Of a DNA stretch of 39,688 bases, positions 24,701 through 32,284 are shown in pieces. Numbering within the stretch: position 1 is the first letter of the stretch; every line of letters starts with the position of its first letter. The notes beneath the pieces were generated by a model, which worked only from the letters and a program-made list of their open reading frames with translations, was not told the origin of the DNA and did no database searches. Position numbers and translations under genes: made by a program. Source of the DNA: Geoalkalibacter ferrihydriticus DSM 17813 (lineage in GTDB: Bacteria; Desulfobacterota; Desulfuromonadia; Desulfuromonadales; Geoalkalibacteraceae); the NCBI RefSeq assembly GCF_000820505.1, contig NZ_JWJD01000001.1, forward strand, positions 1,098,035-1,137,722. The letters are read 5' to 3'.

Positions 24701-26196
24701 TCACTGAAATTACGTCGTTCGCTGGAAAAGGCCGCCATGGGTGTATCGTCGCCCATGGATCCCGTCGGTTCCTTGCCTGCCTCGAGCATGGGGCGGATGT
24801 TGATGTCGAGGGTTTCGTGCGTCAGGTTGAAGCTGCGTTGGCGCAGGGGCAGGTCGGGGATTTCGCAATCGCTCAAATCGTCGAACTGGTGTTCGATGAA
24901 TTCCTGCAGGTAATAGGTGTGGGCGGTGAGCCATTCGCTGTAGGGCTGCGAATCCATGAGGTAGCGATCAATGTCGCGGGTATAAAAAATCTGCCCCTGT
25001 TCGAGATCGACGGCCATCATCTGGCCGCTTTGCAAACGACCGCGTTCGCGGATCTTTTCCGACGGCAGATCGAGAACACCATATTCGCTGGCGATGAGCA
25101 GGCGATCATCGGTGGTGATGACGTATTTGGCCGGGCGCAGCCCGTTGCGATCGAGAATGCAGCCCACGTAGCGGCCGTCGGTGACGCTCACCGCCGCCGG
25201 GCCGTCCCAGGGTTCGTACGCCGAGGACAGATATTCGTAGAAGGAGCGTAGGCGCGAGGGCATGTGCGCTACGTTGTGGCGCGGCGGCGGAATCAGGGCG
25301 CGAATCGCTTTGAAGAAGTCGACGCCGTTGGCGAGGAGAAACTCGAACATATTGTCGAGGCTGGCGCTGTCGCTGCCGCCTTCTTCGAGAATTGGAAAGA
25401 GTTGCGCCAGTTCTTCGTCGGAGAATACCGGACTGTGGGCGTCGTTGAATTTATGGCGGGCGTTGAAGCGATTGGCCTGCAGGGAATTGATTTCACCGTT
25501 GTGCGCCAGAGCGCGCAACGGTTGCGCCAGACGCCATTGGGGCAGTGTATTGGTGGAGAAGCGCTGATGAAAGAGGACAAAGGAGCTTTCAAAATCGCCC
25601 TGCTGCAGATCGGGATACAACGTGCGAATGTGCGCCGGCATGACCAGCCCCTTATAGGACAGGGTGCGCCGCGAAAAAGAGGGAATGTAGAAATCGCGAT
25701 CCTCGCCAAGTCGCCGTTCCACCTGCTTGCGGGTCAGGTAGAGCAGGGCGTCGAAGCGCCGCGTGGCGACCAGCGCCGCCGGTACGACGAAGGCCTGGCG
25801 GATGGCGGGCATGAGGCGCAGGGCGTATTCGCCCAGGGCTTCGGTGTCCACCGGAACCTCGCGCACCAGAAGCACCTGTAGGTCGTTTTTCTCGCACTCT
25901 TCGCGGAACACGGACAACTGGCGTTCTTCATCGTTGAGAAAGAGCATGGCCACGGCGAACTGTTCGGGCAGGGAGACGCCTTGCTCTTCAGCGACGCGGC
26001 GCATGAAGCGCTGCGGCATGGCGCAGAGCAGGCCGCTGCCGTCGCCGGTCTTGCCGTCGGCGGCGACCGCGCCGCGGTGCATCATGCGCGCCAGAGCCTT
26101 GACAGCGTCTTCCACCAGTGCGTGGCTGGGTTGATTTTTGATGTGCGCCAGCAGACCAAAGCCGCAGGCATCCTTGAAACGTTCGGCGAGATTCAT
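21775..26196 (-). CDS. gltB: Glutamate synthase large subunit
   Basis: This 1473-aa enzyme converts glutamine and 2-oxoglutarate to two glutamates. The class II glutaminase nucleophile would be Cys11 (DACGFGLLAH) after a short propeptide. A central domain, an FMN-binding synthase domain (GEGGEDPARY, KPGEGGQLPG, DGGTGAAPQT) and a glutamate-synthase C-terminal beta-helix domain follow. The [3Fe-4S] ligands are in CKMLRVCHLNRC (CX5CX4C). The ATG at 26194-26196 was preferred because it gives the usual N-terminus, though its RBS (AGTGAG) is weak; an in-frame ATG at 26247 has none. It forms an operon with gltD. Confidence 0.95.
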   Translation of the reverse strand: MNLAERFKDACGFGLLAHIKNQPSHALVEDAVKALARMMHRGAVAADGKTGDGSGLLCAMPQRFMRRVAEEQGVSLPEQFAVAMLFLNDEERQLSVFREECEKNDLQVLLVREVPVDTEALGEYALRLMPAIRQAFVVPAALVATRRFDALLYLTRKQVERRLGEDRDFYIPSFSRRTLSYKGLVMPAHIRTLYPDLQQGDFESSFVLFHQRFSTNTLPQWRLAQPLRALAHNGEINSLQANRFNARHKFNDAHSPVFSDEELAQLFPILEEGGSDSASLDNMFEFLLANGVDFFKAIRALIPPPRHNVAHMPSRLRSFYEYLSSAYEPWDGPAAVSVTDGRYVGCILDRNGLRPAKYVITTDDRLLIASEYGVLDLPSEKIRERGRLQSGQMMAVDLEQGQIFYTRDIDRYLMDSQPYSEWLTAHTYYLQEFIEHQFDDLSDCEIPDLPLRQRSFNLTHETLDINIRPMLEAGKEPTGSMGDDTPMAAFSSERRNFSDFFRQKFAQVTNPPIDPYREKAVMSATIGFGELGNPLIESAERARRLKSISPILSRDIFEALLSFGDPKRPRYEKAYFYRIFPTTFVTDLKSSLEALGETIVAAVRSEGVRIIVLDDRGVDAENKAMPMAMAVGFVNQKLLREGLRNRINLVAVSGEVTDPHSACVLLGIGAMAVYPWLLYATGYDLCREKGMSPRETRRSLKNLYGAMTKGVLKIMSKMGISTVASYRNAALFDIIGLSRDIVADCFPHTTLHLPGLDYAAIEERITHAHRDVFQRSWMAPIYPLRIGSLFQDNAASEYHDFGSRTIVAMHQFAASLERTDYLKFRGLIEERGLRFIRDFFTWNGTGKPIPLSEVEPLEAITRRFDSAAMSLGSISPECHEALAEAMNLLGGCSNSGEGGEDPARYDTTRNSKIKQIASGRFGVTPAYLRSATQIQIKVAQGAKPGEGGQLPGEKVTPLIATLRYTMPGVTLISPPPHHDIYSIEDLAQLIFDLKQVNPAAEISVKLVSSDGVGTIAAGVAKCYADRIIISGCDGGTGAAPQTSIKHAGNPWELGLAEAHNTLKANNLRELVALQTDGGLKTGADVVKAAMLGAESYGFGTALLVMLGCKMLRVCHLNRCSVGVATQDEMLRGHYVGTVDKVVAYLRNVAEDVREILAQLGFHSLEEVIGRSDLLRVVDAAAAASFDFSQVLQRIEGVDVRRRRNVPFDDNAFEKGVLQEVLPAIRDARAEVVVERRIRNTNRSFGALISGEIAHYYGNAGLPRDSIMLNLEGAAGQSLGAFLLPGVNIHLDGVANDYVGKGMHGGRIVIIPGIYQEGAAAIGNTCLYGATGGKLFVAGSAGERFAVRNSGALAVVEGTGDHACEYMTGGTVVILGETGINFGAGMTGGAAFVYDRKKNFIDKINRELVEARRIDIDDDSEGKIYLKKIIHSYHNHTRSPKAQCILDNFREELAYFWMVTPKDMKAPLNPKEGD

Positions 26197-26274
26197 CGGC
26201 TCACTTTTTATGGGCAGGGCCGACCAGAAGGGCGGCGGATTAAACATGCAGGGAGAAAAATCAGAAAATATTTT

Positions 26275-26394
26275 GTAACAGCTCAGTCGCGCCGCAGGCC
26301 ATGGAAGTTGCGTGCCGCGGCCAATGCTTGAGCCGCAGAGGAGTTCTCACCGCAAACGATGCTGCAGCGGCCTGTGGTGCGTGTTGAACCGTCA
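26275..26394. repeat. Palindromic MITE/ERIC-like repeat, copy 6
   Basis: A 120-bp diverged copy lies between malQ and gltB. Left end GTAACAGCTCAG (26275), right end GTTGAACCGTCAC (26382-26394); internal GCCGCGGCCAATGCTTGAGCCGCAG and GAGTTCTCACCGCA match copies 1 and 2. It lies within the upstream region of gltB. Confidence 0.7.
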
Positions 26395-26477
26395 CGCATT
26401 ATTTTTATATCACACCCGCCGTAAAAGGCACCACGCCTAGCTCACACCAAGGGCGCGGCAGAGAGGGCGGTGTCCAC

Positions 26478-27977
26478 TCAGGATGCGGTAGCTCGACCAT
26501 AGAGGTGAGTCATCTCCTTGAGGCGTTGCACGACGCTGTTGGTGAGTTGATCTTCCTGGTAGCGCCAGTCCCAGTTGCCCGTGCCTTCGCCGGGCAGGTT
26601 CATGCGGCCGTCGGCGCCGAGGCCGAGGATGTCCTGCATGGGCAGAATGCATAGATTCGAGACGGCGGCCATGGCTGTGCGATTAAGATCCCAGGGCATG
26701 TCCTGGGCGCCATGGCCGAGATAAGCGCGCACGGCGTCTTTATCCTTTTTACTCAGCTCCTGCCACCAGCCCAGGGTGGTGTTGTTGTCGTGGGTGCCGG
26801 TGTAGACCACACTATTGCGTTCCAGATTGTGGGGCAGATAGGGATTGTCGGGGCCGTCGCCGAAGGCGAAGTGCAGAACCTTCATGCCGGGAAAGCCGAA
26901 GCGGTCGCGCAGGGCTTCAACCTCGGCAGTGATGAGGCCGAGATCTTCGGCGATGATGGGCACCTCGCCCAAGGCCTGTTCGAGAGCCTGGAAGATGCCG
27001 TCGCCGGGCCCATCCATCCATTCGCCGTTGATGGCGGTTTTTTCCTCTGCGGGAATCGCCCAGCAGGCTTCAAAGCCACGGAAATGATCGATGCGCACCA
27101 GATCGGTCTGAATCAGATTCCAGCGAAAACGTGCGATCCACCAGGAGTAGCCTTGCGCGGCCATGCGCTCCCAGCGATAAAGGGGATTGCCCCAGCGCTG
27201 GCCGGTGGCGCTGAAGTAATCGGGCGGCACCCCGGCGACAAGGGTCGGGTTGCCCTCGTCATCAAGGTGAAAAAGCCCCTGGTTGGCCCAGACATCCACC
27301 GAGTCAAAGGCGACGAAGATGGGAATGTCGCCGAAGATCCGCACCCCCTGCTCATTGGCGTAATCCTTAAGCGCGAACCATTGAGAAAAAAAGGCGAACT
27401 GCGCGTACAGGCGCCAGAAGAGATCCTGTTGCAGATCCTGGCGTGCCTTTTCAAGTGCTTGTGCATCGCGATGGCGCAGATCCTGCGGCCAGAGGTTCCA
27501 GCTGCGGTCCTCATAGCGCTCGCGCAGGGCGCGAAACAGAACGTAGTCGTGCAGCCAGTAGCCCTGCTCCGTGCAGAACTCTTCAAACGCCTGGCGCCGC
27601 TGGGGTGATGCCTGGGTGCGGAATCTCTCCGCCGCCTGCCGCAGCAGCCCTTCTTTTTCCTGATGGGCACGACCGAAGTCGACCCGCTGCGGATTGCCCG
27701 GGTCGGCGGGCGGCAGCTCGCTTTGTTCGAGATCGCCCCAGGCGACCAGTTCAGGCAGGGAGATTAGCAGGGGATTACCTGCAAAAGCGGAAAAAGCGCT
27801 GTAGGGTGAATCGCCGTACCCTGTGGGGTTCAAGGGCAGAATCTGCCAAATGCTCTGGCCGGTCTCGGCGAGAAAATCGATGAAGGCATAGGCTTCGCGA
27901 CCGAGGGAGCCGATGGGGCCGGGCCCCGGTAATGAGGTCGGGTGCAGCAGGATGCCGCTGGAACGGGTCAAGCTCAT
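26478..27977 (-). CDS. malQ: 4-alpha-glucanotransferase
   Basis: This 499-aa GH77 enzyme transfers maltodextrin segments between alpha-glucans in cytoplasmic glycogen/maltodextrin metabolism. Hallmarks: RSSGILLHPTSLPGPGPIG at the N-terminus, DSPYSAFSAFAGNP, the nucleophile Asp in VRIDHFRGFEACW, the acid/base Glu in IIAEDLGLI and the third acid in YTGTHDNNT. Length matches bacterial MalQ. The start at 27975-27977 follows GGGAGGA; the longer open frame to 28103 has no RBS. It stands alone, with no glycogen genes alongside in this window. Confidence 0.95.
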   Translation of the reverse strand: MSLTRSSGILLHPTSLPGPGPIGSLGREAYAFIDFLAETGQSIWQILPLNPTGYGDSPYSAFSAFAGNPLLISLPELVAWGDLEQSELPPADPGNPQRVDFGRAHQEKEGLLRQAAERFRTQASPQRRQAFEEFCTEQGYWLHDYVLFRALRERYEDRSWNLWPQDLRHRDAQALEKARQDLQQDLFWRLYAQFAFFSQWFALKDYANEQGVRIFGDIPIFVAFDSVDVWANQGLFHLDDEGNPTLVAGVPPDYFSATGQRWGNPLYRWERMAAQGYSWWIARFRWNLIQTDLVRIDHFRGFEACWAIPAEEKTAINGEWMDGPGDGIFQALEQALGEVPIIAEDLGLITAEVEALRDRFGFPGMKVLHFAFGDGPDNPYLPHNLERNSVVYTGTHDNNTTLGWWQELSKKDKDAVRAYLGHGAQDMPWDLNRTAMAAVSNLCILPMQDILGLGADGRMNLPGEGTGNWDWRYQEDQLTNSVVQRLKEMTHLYGRATAS

Positions 27978-28019
27978 AGCAAATCCTCCCTTGGATGATG
28001 TGAACACTTTTTGTACCTG

Positions 28020-28078
28020 TTTAGGCTGCGGCGGCATCGTTTGCGGAATGAATTCGCCTGCGGCGCGATGGAGCGTTG
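28020..28078. repeat. Palindromic repeat, internal fragment, copy 7
   Basis: GCTGCGGCGGCATCGTTTGCGG followed by GAATTCGCCTGCGGCGCGATGGAGC matches the centre of the palindromic repeat (compare 39612-39650); the GTAACTGTTCAGC termini are absent. It lies in the malQ upstream region. The 27978-28190 spacer holds nothing else that I recognise. Confidence 0.45.
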
Positions 28079-28190
28079 CAGCGATAAGCCGCATAGCTGC
28101 CACTCTTCATTATGGCAGAGCCCGGCCAAATTGAAAGGGATGGATTGGTTGCGTCAACCCGGTTTCATCAATTCATGGATCAGACTTTGC

Positions 28191-28364
28191 TCAGAGGGCT
28201 GCGGCCAGCCAGTAAGATGCCCAGGCCGAAATAAACCCCGTTGCCAGGGCCAGGCAGGACAACAAAGCGAAAATCAGAGCATGCTTCGGCTGTCGGTGCC
28301 GATAACAGAGCAGCGCCAGTGCGGCAAACAATAGACCAAAAGGAATGGAAAGCAGAATAATCAT
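28191..28364 (-). CDS. 57-aa two-helix membrane peptide
   Basis: The reading begins MIILLSIPFGLLFAALALL, then a CYRHRQPKHA loop, ALIFALLSCLALATGFISAW and ASYWLAAAL. It is two hydrophobic helices with a basic hairpin between. Its ATG overlaps the stop of the upstream membrane protein gene as ATGA (28361-28364), and it has no Shine-Dalgarno of its own, so it should be translated by coupling. No family recognised. Its intact frame and tight junction make it more likely real than chance. Confidence 0.6.
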   Translation of the reverse strand: MIILLSIPFGLLFAALALLCYRHRQPKHALIFALLSCLALATGFISAWASYWLAAAL

Positions 28365-28906
28365 GGTGCGCTATGCGGTGATGAAGGTTGAGATCTCGAT
28401 TCCGCGCCCGGTAGTTCCGGATCGGTGGCCGGGGGGCGGCCGCCGAAGGCCAGCGCAGAGAACGCCAGCAATGAAACGACACCCCAGCCCAGGCCGACCA
28501 CAACGCCCAGATCGACGATGCCGCGCCAGGGTTGGGGCAGCAACCGCACCAGGACGATGAGCAGAATAATGGCGCTGGTCAGAATCAGCGAAGTCAGCTT
28601 GCGCCGGCGGCTCGCATGAATAAAGCCCATGCAGAACAAGGGCGCGAGCAATACATGCAGGGGCTCGGGGTGATCACGCAGGTACCGTGCGCGCGCCGCC
28701 ACGCGGGGCGAAAAGCCACGCTGGAAGCCGCGATAGCCTTCGGAATAAGCCATGAGCACCAGTACCGCTGCCAAACTCAGCCAGTGAAACCAGGAAAAAG
28801 GAAGCTCAAAAGCAGCCGCGCCGACCTTGCCAAGGCGCACGACGGCACTTGCGAGAAGAGCAGTAATTGCGCCCAGGCCCCAGAGCGCGCCAAACCAACC
28901 AAGCAT
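28361..28906 (-). CDS. Conserved-type membrane protein of unknown function
   Basis: The 181-aa protein has about four transmembrane helices (near residues 3-24, 38-54, 84-97 and 103-155, the last region probably two helices). A conserved-looking motif YSEGYRGFQRGFSPRVAARA lies in the first cytoplasmic or periplasmic loop, followed by HPEPLHVLLAPLFCMGF. The C-terminus is polar and low complexity. The ATG at 28904-28906 is preceded by GGGA only. It is coupled to the 57-aa membrane peptide downstream. I do not recognise a named family. Confidence 0.65.
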   Translation of the reverse strand: MLGWFGALWGLGAITALLASAVVRLGKVGAAAFELPFSWFHWLSLAAVLVLMAYSEGYRGFQRGFSPRVAARARYLRDHPEPLHVLLAPLFCMGFIHASRRRKLTSLILTSAIILLIVLVRLLPQPWRGIVDLGVVVGLGWGVVSLLAFSALAFGGRPPATDPELPGAESRSQPSSPHSAP

Positions 28907-29020
28907 GAAAAAATCCCGGGAGAGTGTGAGAACGTGACGACTGCGGCAAAAATTCAGTGGGTGCAGTCTACCCTAAAGATGAGGGTTTTGTCAGGTCTTC
29001 CGCGTATCAGCATGCTTTGC

Positions 29021-29449
29021 GGGGTCGGACCAAGGCAACCCCTTGATATTTAAGCAAAACAGGCCCAAAAATAAGCCTATTTCACCCTTGTAGGCTAATT
29101 TTTCGGGGTGAAATCGTCGCCATAACTTTCTTCTGGTTCACGCAGAACGAAAAAATCATCATTTCCGTCAATGTTGCGGTTTTTGCCGCGCACGCCGAGC
29201 CTTTCCTGTGTCCCGAGAACAAACGCCTCGCTACCGACAGCAAGGCTTTGGCTCCAGGCCTCGTTGCGCCCCAGGTCATTGGTGTGCAACGAGGCCTGTA
29301 CCCACTCTTTGTGAACCTTTCTTCATACCGATTGCAGAACCTAACCATAAGCCCGATTTTGCCCCCAAAAATCGAGCTATAAGGTGGTTTTTGAGGTCTT
29401 TTTTGTGCAATTTATTTTTTATTTCAGTCGGTTACTTTGGTCCGACCCC
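29021..29449. mobile_element. Deleted REP-associated (Y1) transposon remnant with terminal inverted repeats
   Basis: GGGGTCGGACCAAGGCAACC (29021-29040) is matched, inverted, by 29430-29449 at 18 of 20 positions. Each end contains a small palindrome (GGTC-N-GACC). Between them lies the C-terminal end of a Y1-type transposase in reverse (29095-29289) and a perfect 13-bp inverted repeat CAGGCCTCGTTGC (29255-29267 / 29286-29298). The transposase's catalytic part is missing, so this is a non-autonomous remnant. The adjoining spacer 28907-29020 shows nothing further. Confidence 0.7.
29095..29289 (-). pseudogene. C-terminal fragment of REP-associated tyrosine (Y1) transposase
   Basis: About 60 residues remain. 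The phrases EAWSQSLAVGSEAFV, QERLGVRGKNR and DDFFVLREPEESYGDDFTPKN are typical of the C-terminal tail of IS200-like/REP-associated transposases. The HUH and catalytic tyrosine region is absent and no RBS precedes the first ATG. It lies inside the inverted-repeat-bounded element. Confidence 0.65.
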
Positions 29450-29923
29450 ATATCGAACCATAACAGGGCCCGTTACTATGACCCGATGGAGGGACGATTC
29501 ATTAGTCGCGATCCGATTGGTTTAGGTGGGGGGGATTATAATGTTTATGCTTATGTTAAAAATAATCCTATCAATTATATTGACCCTGAAGGTGAAAAAT
29601 TTCTTTTAATAGCAGGAGGGATAACAGGTTCTCTGATTATATTGAATGAGGCCAAAAAAGCTTTGGATAAATTTTTTGATGATGCGTATCGGGCCAGGGA
29701 CGAAACTAGGGATATGGCTAACTGTTTTCAAAATGATGATATTGAAGGGTTTGTTGATGCGTATCAGAACAGGGGCCGAGCGGTTGTAGAGGCTGGATTG
29801 TCGGGCGCCGAAATTCCAATGATTGTCCCAGGCACGACAGGAAGCGGGTTAGTACCAGTAAAGCCCATAGAATGGATTTTGGGCGGGGGTACTACAGCAA
29901 TTGGGGGCGCGGTCAACAAATGA
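29384..29923 (+). CDS. Orphan Rhs C-terminal tip
   Basis: Rhs sequence begins near 29450, right after the inverted repeat of the transposon remnant: [20 protein letters not shown], then [24 protein letters not shown], the signature end of the Rhs core. About 115 residues of variable tip follow ([20 protein letters not shown] through [13 protein letters not shown]). The first ~20 codons of the open frame belong to the transposon end. The N-terminal 1000+ residues of an Rhs protein are missing, so it cannot be delivered as such. The tip is not recognisable as a known toxin. The DNA is AT-rich compared with its surroundings, a sign of transfer. It overlaps the next gene by 4 nt. Confidence 0.75.
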   Translation: MVFEVFFVQFIFYFSRLLWSDPISNHNRARYYDPMEGRFISRDPIGLGGGDYNVYAYVKNNPINYIDPEGEKFLLIAGGITGSLIILNEAKKALDKFFDDAYRARDETRDMANCFQNDDIEGFVDAYQNRGRAVVEAGLSGAEIPMIVPGTTGSGLVPVKPIEWILGGGTTAIGGAVNK

Positions 29924-30450
29924 AAGTATTGATTAAAGGGCTTTGCATTTTCCTGATCTTTGTAGCCATACTTATAGCAATTTTTGGTGATGCAATATGG
30001 CCAAAACTGTTTCGTGTAATTAGAGGAGGCGAAATTACACATGCCGGCATAACAGTGGATCTTCCAAAGCCATGGTTTTACTTGGAAGTCAAAGATGATT
30101 CAATTCTAATAGTTAGGCCAAAAGATAATACGATACACTCTAATATTGGTTTAAACATACGTAAAAATGACCATCTTCCAAGGAAAGACATAAATAGTGT
30201 TGCAAGTGATTATTGTAATATGCGTGATGGGACATTGTTTAGGTTAGAAGGTATATTATTGAAATCACATGCAGGGTTCCTCTGTAAAAAAGAGCCAGAT
30301 TTTTATTATCTGTTTGCTTGGCTTTATGAACAGAACATTCTTGTTAATTCTAACGAAGTTAGAGCCGAAAACAGGGAAAGTCTTGAAAAAATCTTTGTTA
30401 AACTGCTCGGTAATATAACTTTCGAGCATGAATCGGAGGCTCTGAAATAG
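29920..30450 (+). CDS. Putative Rhs-associated immunity-like protein
   Basis: The 176-aa protein has one N-terminal transmembrane helix ([20 protein letters not shown]) and a soluble domain with [34 protein letters not shown] and a C-terminal helix. Its ATG overlaps the stop of the Rhs tip (ATGA). Position, size and strong AT bias fit an immunity gene cotransferred with the Rhs tip; no sequence family was recognised, so this is inference. If so, the membrane anchor would suggest protection against a periplasmic or membrane-acting tip. Confidence 0.6.
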   Translation: MKVLIKGLCIFLIFVAILIAIFGDAIWPKLFRVIRGGEITHAGITVDLPKPWFYLEVKDDSILIVRPKDNTIHSNIGLNIRKNDHLPRKDINSVASDYCNMRDGTLFRLEGILLKSHAGFLCKKEPDFYYLFAWLYEQNILVNSNEVRAENRESLEKIFVKLLGNITFEHESEALK

Positions 30451-30529
30451 TTACGTTGCACAGACCTTTTCAGCGCTATCATTGGCTTGGAGTTTTTCTC
30501 CATCTGAGGGGCATTGATAAAAAAGACTT

Positions 30530-31027
30530 TAGTTCGTCCTCATCGATTTCGCGGTTGTTGCAGCCGCGGTGCGACGGCCGCCCTGCGTGGTGGGCAATGG
30601 GCATCATACGGTGCGCCAATTGATCGAAAAGCAAAGCCGCCGCCGAGCAGCGGCCACCGGTGGCGAAAGCAGCATTCCTCTGGACGCTGAAACCGAGCGT
30701 TGCGTCGCCGCTTCCGGCTACACTTTGGACGACGTGCTGCCTGCCCAGACGCTGCTCAACGTGCGCGACACCGCCAATCTGCATACCGGGGCGACCATTC
30801 ACGACCTGACCCCCCGGGTGCATCCCGCGCTCAAGCAGGCTGCCGTTGCCGCCGCTCGGGCTCTCGATATCCCGGTGGTGGGGCTTGATTTCATCGTGCC
30901 ACAGGGTGTCGATTCGTCCGAATATGTCATCATCGAAGCCAATGAACGGCCCGGATTGGCCAATCACGAACCGGCGCCCACCGCCCAGCGTTTCATCGAT
31001 CTGCTTTTCCCGCAGACGGTGCGTTGA
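30530..31027 (+). pseudogene. Truncated NAGGN synthase (GNAT/ATP-grasp) 3' fragment
   Basis: The coding sequence is preserved from codon TTC at about 30533, just after an in-frame TAG at 30530, to the stop at 31025-31027. Recognisable ATP-grasp features are VVAAAVRRPPCVVGNGHHTV, RQLIEKQSRRR, LNVRDTANLHTGATIHDLT and VIIEANERPGLANHEPAPTA. These match the C-terminal end of the N-acetylglutaminylglutamine amide synthase, whose full form also has an N-terminal acetyltransferase domain and is more than 500 aa. Roughly 165 residues remain, with a GTG at 30569 that could still be used. The gene was beheaded at the junction with the AT-rich Rhs segment. Confidence 0.75.
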
Positions 31028-31061
31028 GAGGACAGGGGCTCCCCAGCGCCAGTGAGTTTTC

Positions 31062-32183
31062 ATGCAAAGACTTCCCATTGATCTCGATTATCTTTCGCAA
31101 ACCCTGGTGGATCTGCTCAAAATCGCCAGCCCCACAGGTTATACCGATCAGGTGGTACACCATGTCGGTCAAGAGCTCGAGCGCCTCGGCATTCCTTTTG
31201 AACTGACCCGGCGCGGAGCGATCCGCGCCGACCTCCAGGGTCGTCAGCGCAGTCCCGACCGCGCCCTGGTCGTGCATCTGGATACCACCGGTGCCATGGT
31301 CAAGGCACTGAAGGAAAACGGCCGTCTGGAAATTGTGCCCATCGGTCACTGGTCAAGCCGTTTTGCCGAAGGTGCGCGGGTGAGCATTTTCACCGACCAT
31401 GGATGCTTTCGCGGCACGGTGCTGCCCTTGAAGGCCTCGGGACATACCTTCAACGAAGAGGTCGATCAGCAGCCGGTGGCCTGGAGCCAGGTCGAGGTGC
31501 GCGTCGATGCCATCTGCAACAATCGGCTTGATCTTGCGCGACAGGGTTTTAACGTTGGCGACTTTGTGGCCTTTGATGCCTGCCCCGAACTGGTCAACGG
31601 TTTTATCAACGCGCGCCACCTGGACAACAAGGCCGGCGTTGCCACCCTGCTGGCTGCGGCTGCCGCAGTGGTACACGGCGGAGTCGAGTTGCCCGTGGAC
31701 TGCCATCTGCTTTTCACTATTTCCGAGGAAACCGGCTCGGGCGCTTCGGCGGTGCTGCACCGCGACGTGGCCGAGATGGTCAGCATCGACAATGCCACTC
31801 CCGCTCCCGGGCAGAATTCCCGTGAATCGGGAGTGACCGTGGCAATGATGGATTCAAGCGGCCCCTTTGACTACCACTTGACACATAAGTTGCTCGGCTT
31901 GTGCGGTGAGTTCGAAATCCTCCATCAGCGCGACGTTTTTCGCCATTATCGCTGCGACAGCGCCTCGGCGGTGGAGGCCGGCAACGACATCCGCACCGCG
32001 CTCATCTGCTTCGGTGTCGACGGCTCGCACGGCTACGAACGCACCCATCTCAATGCTCTGCGCTCTTTGGCCGAACTGCTCAGCCTCTACGTGCAGAGCG
32101 ATCCCACCTTTCTGCGCGACCGCGATGAACTCGGCGCTTTGCAGGGATTTCCGTATCAGGGCGACGCCCTCGAACGGCGTTGA
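31062..32183 (+). CDS. NAGGN-system M42 family peptidase
   Basis: The 373-aa protein is a metallopeptidase-fold member of the trio that includes an asparagine synthase-like amidotransferase and the GNAT/ATP-grasp synthase of the osmolyte N-acetylglutaminylglutamine amide. Metal ligands expected for M42 are visible: H72 in VVHLDTTGAM, D188 in ARHLDNKAG, E222/E223 in SEETGSG, D243 in SIDNATPA and the late His in DGSHGYERTH. The start at 31062 lies 34 bp after the truncated synthase gene, so the original operon order is preserved. Its exact reaction in the pathway is not established. The partners are lost or truncated here, so its present use is doubtful. Confidence 0.85.
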   Translation: MQRLPIDLDYLSQTLVDLLKIASPTGYTDQVVHHVGQELERLGIPFELTRRGAIRADLQGRQRSPDRALVVHLDTTGAMVKALKENGRLEIVPIGHWSSRFAEGARVSIFTDHGCFRGTVLPLKASGHTFNEEVDQQPVAWSQVEVRVDAICNNRLDLARQGFNVGDFVAFDACPELVNGFINARHLDNKAGVATLLAAAAAVVHGGVELPVDCHLLFTISEETGSGASAVLHRDVAEMVSIDNATPAPGQNSRESGVTVAMMDSSGPFDYHLTHKLLGLCGEFEILHQRDVFRHYRCDSASAVEAGNDIRTALICFGVDGSHGYERTHLNALRSLAELLSLYVQSDPTFLRDRDELGALQGFPYQGDALERR

Positions 32184-32203
32184 GCGCGCCGGCCGGAATT
32201 GGG

Positions 32204-32248
32204 TTGACACAGAACGGGCGGATATGTTTTCTGTGTCGCTTCTGTGTC
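32204..32248. promoter_or_regulatory. Triple TTCTGTGTC repeats at the yitT promoter region
   Basis: GACACAGAA (32206-32214) is inverted relative to TTCTGTGTC at 32229-32237 and again at 32240-32248, the last two 11 bp apart. TTGACA (32204-32209) overlaps the first and could be a -35 box. This may be an operator of the downstream YitT gene or a decayed dispersed repeat. Confidence 0.35.
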
Positions 32249-32284
32249 TGCCCGTGAGGGCCGCAAGCTTCAGGAGGTTGTTCA

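Noticed and set aside
28180-28503. 107-aa minus-strand frame overlapping the membrane protein gene
   Set aside because: Different frame from the 181-aa protein and from the coupled 57-aa peptide; composition looks like a shadow.
29082-29348. 88-aa minus-strand frame across the transposon remnant
   Set aside because: The overlapping frame at 29095-29289 carries the recognisable transposase tail; this one does not.
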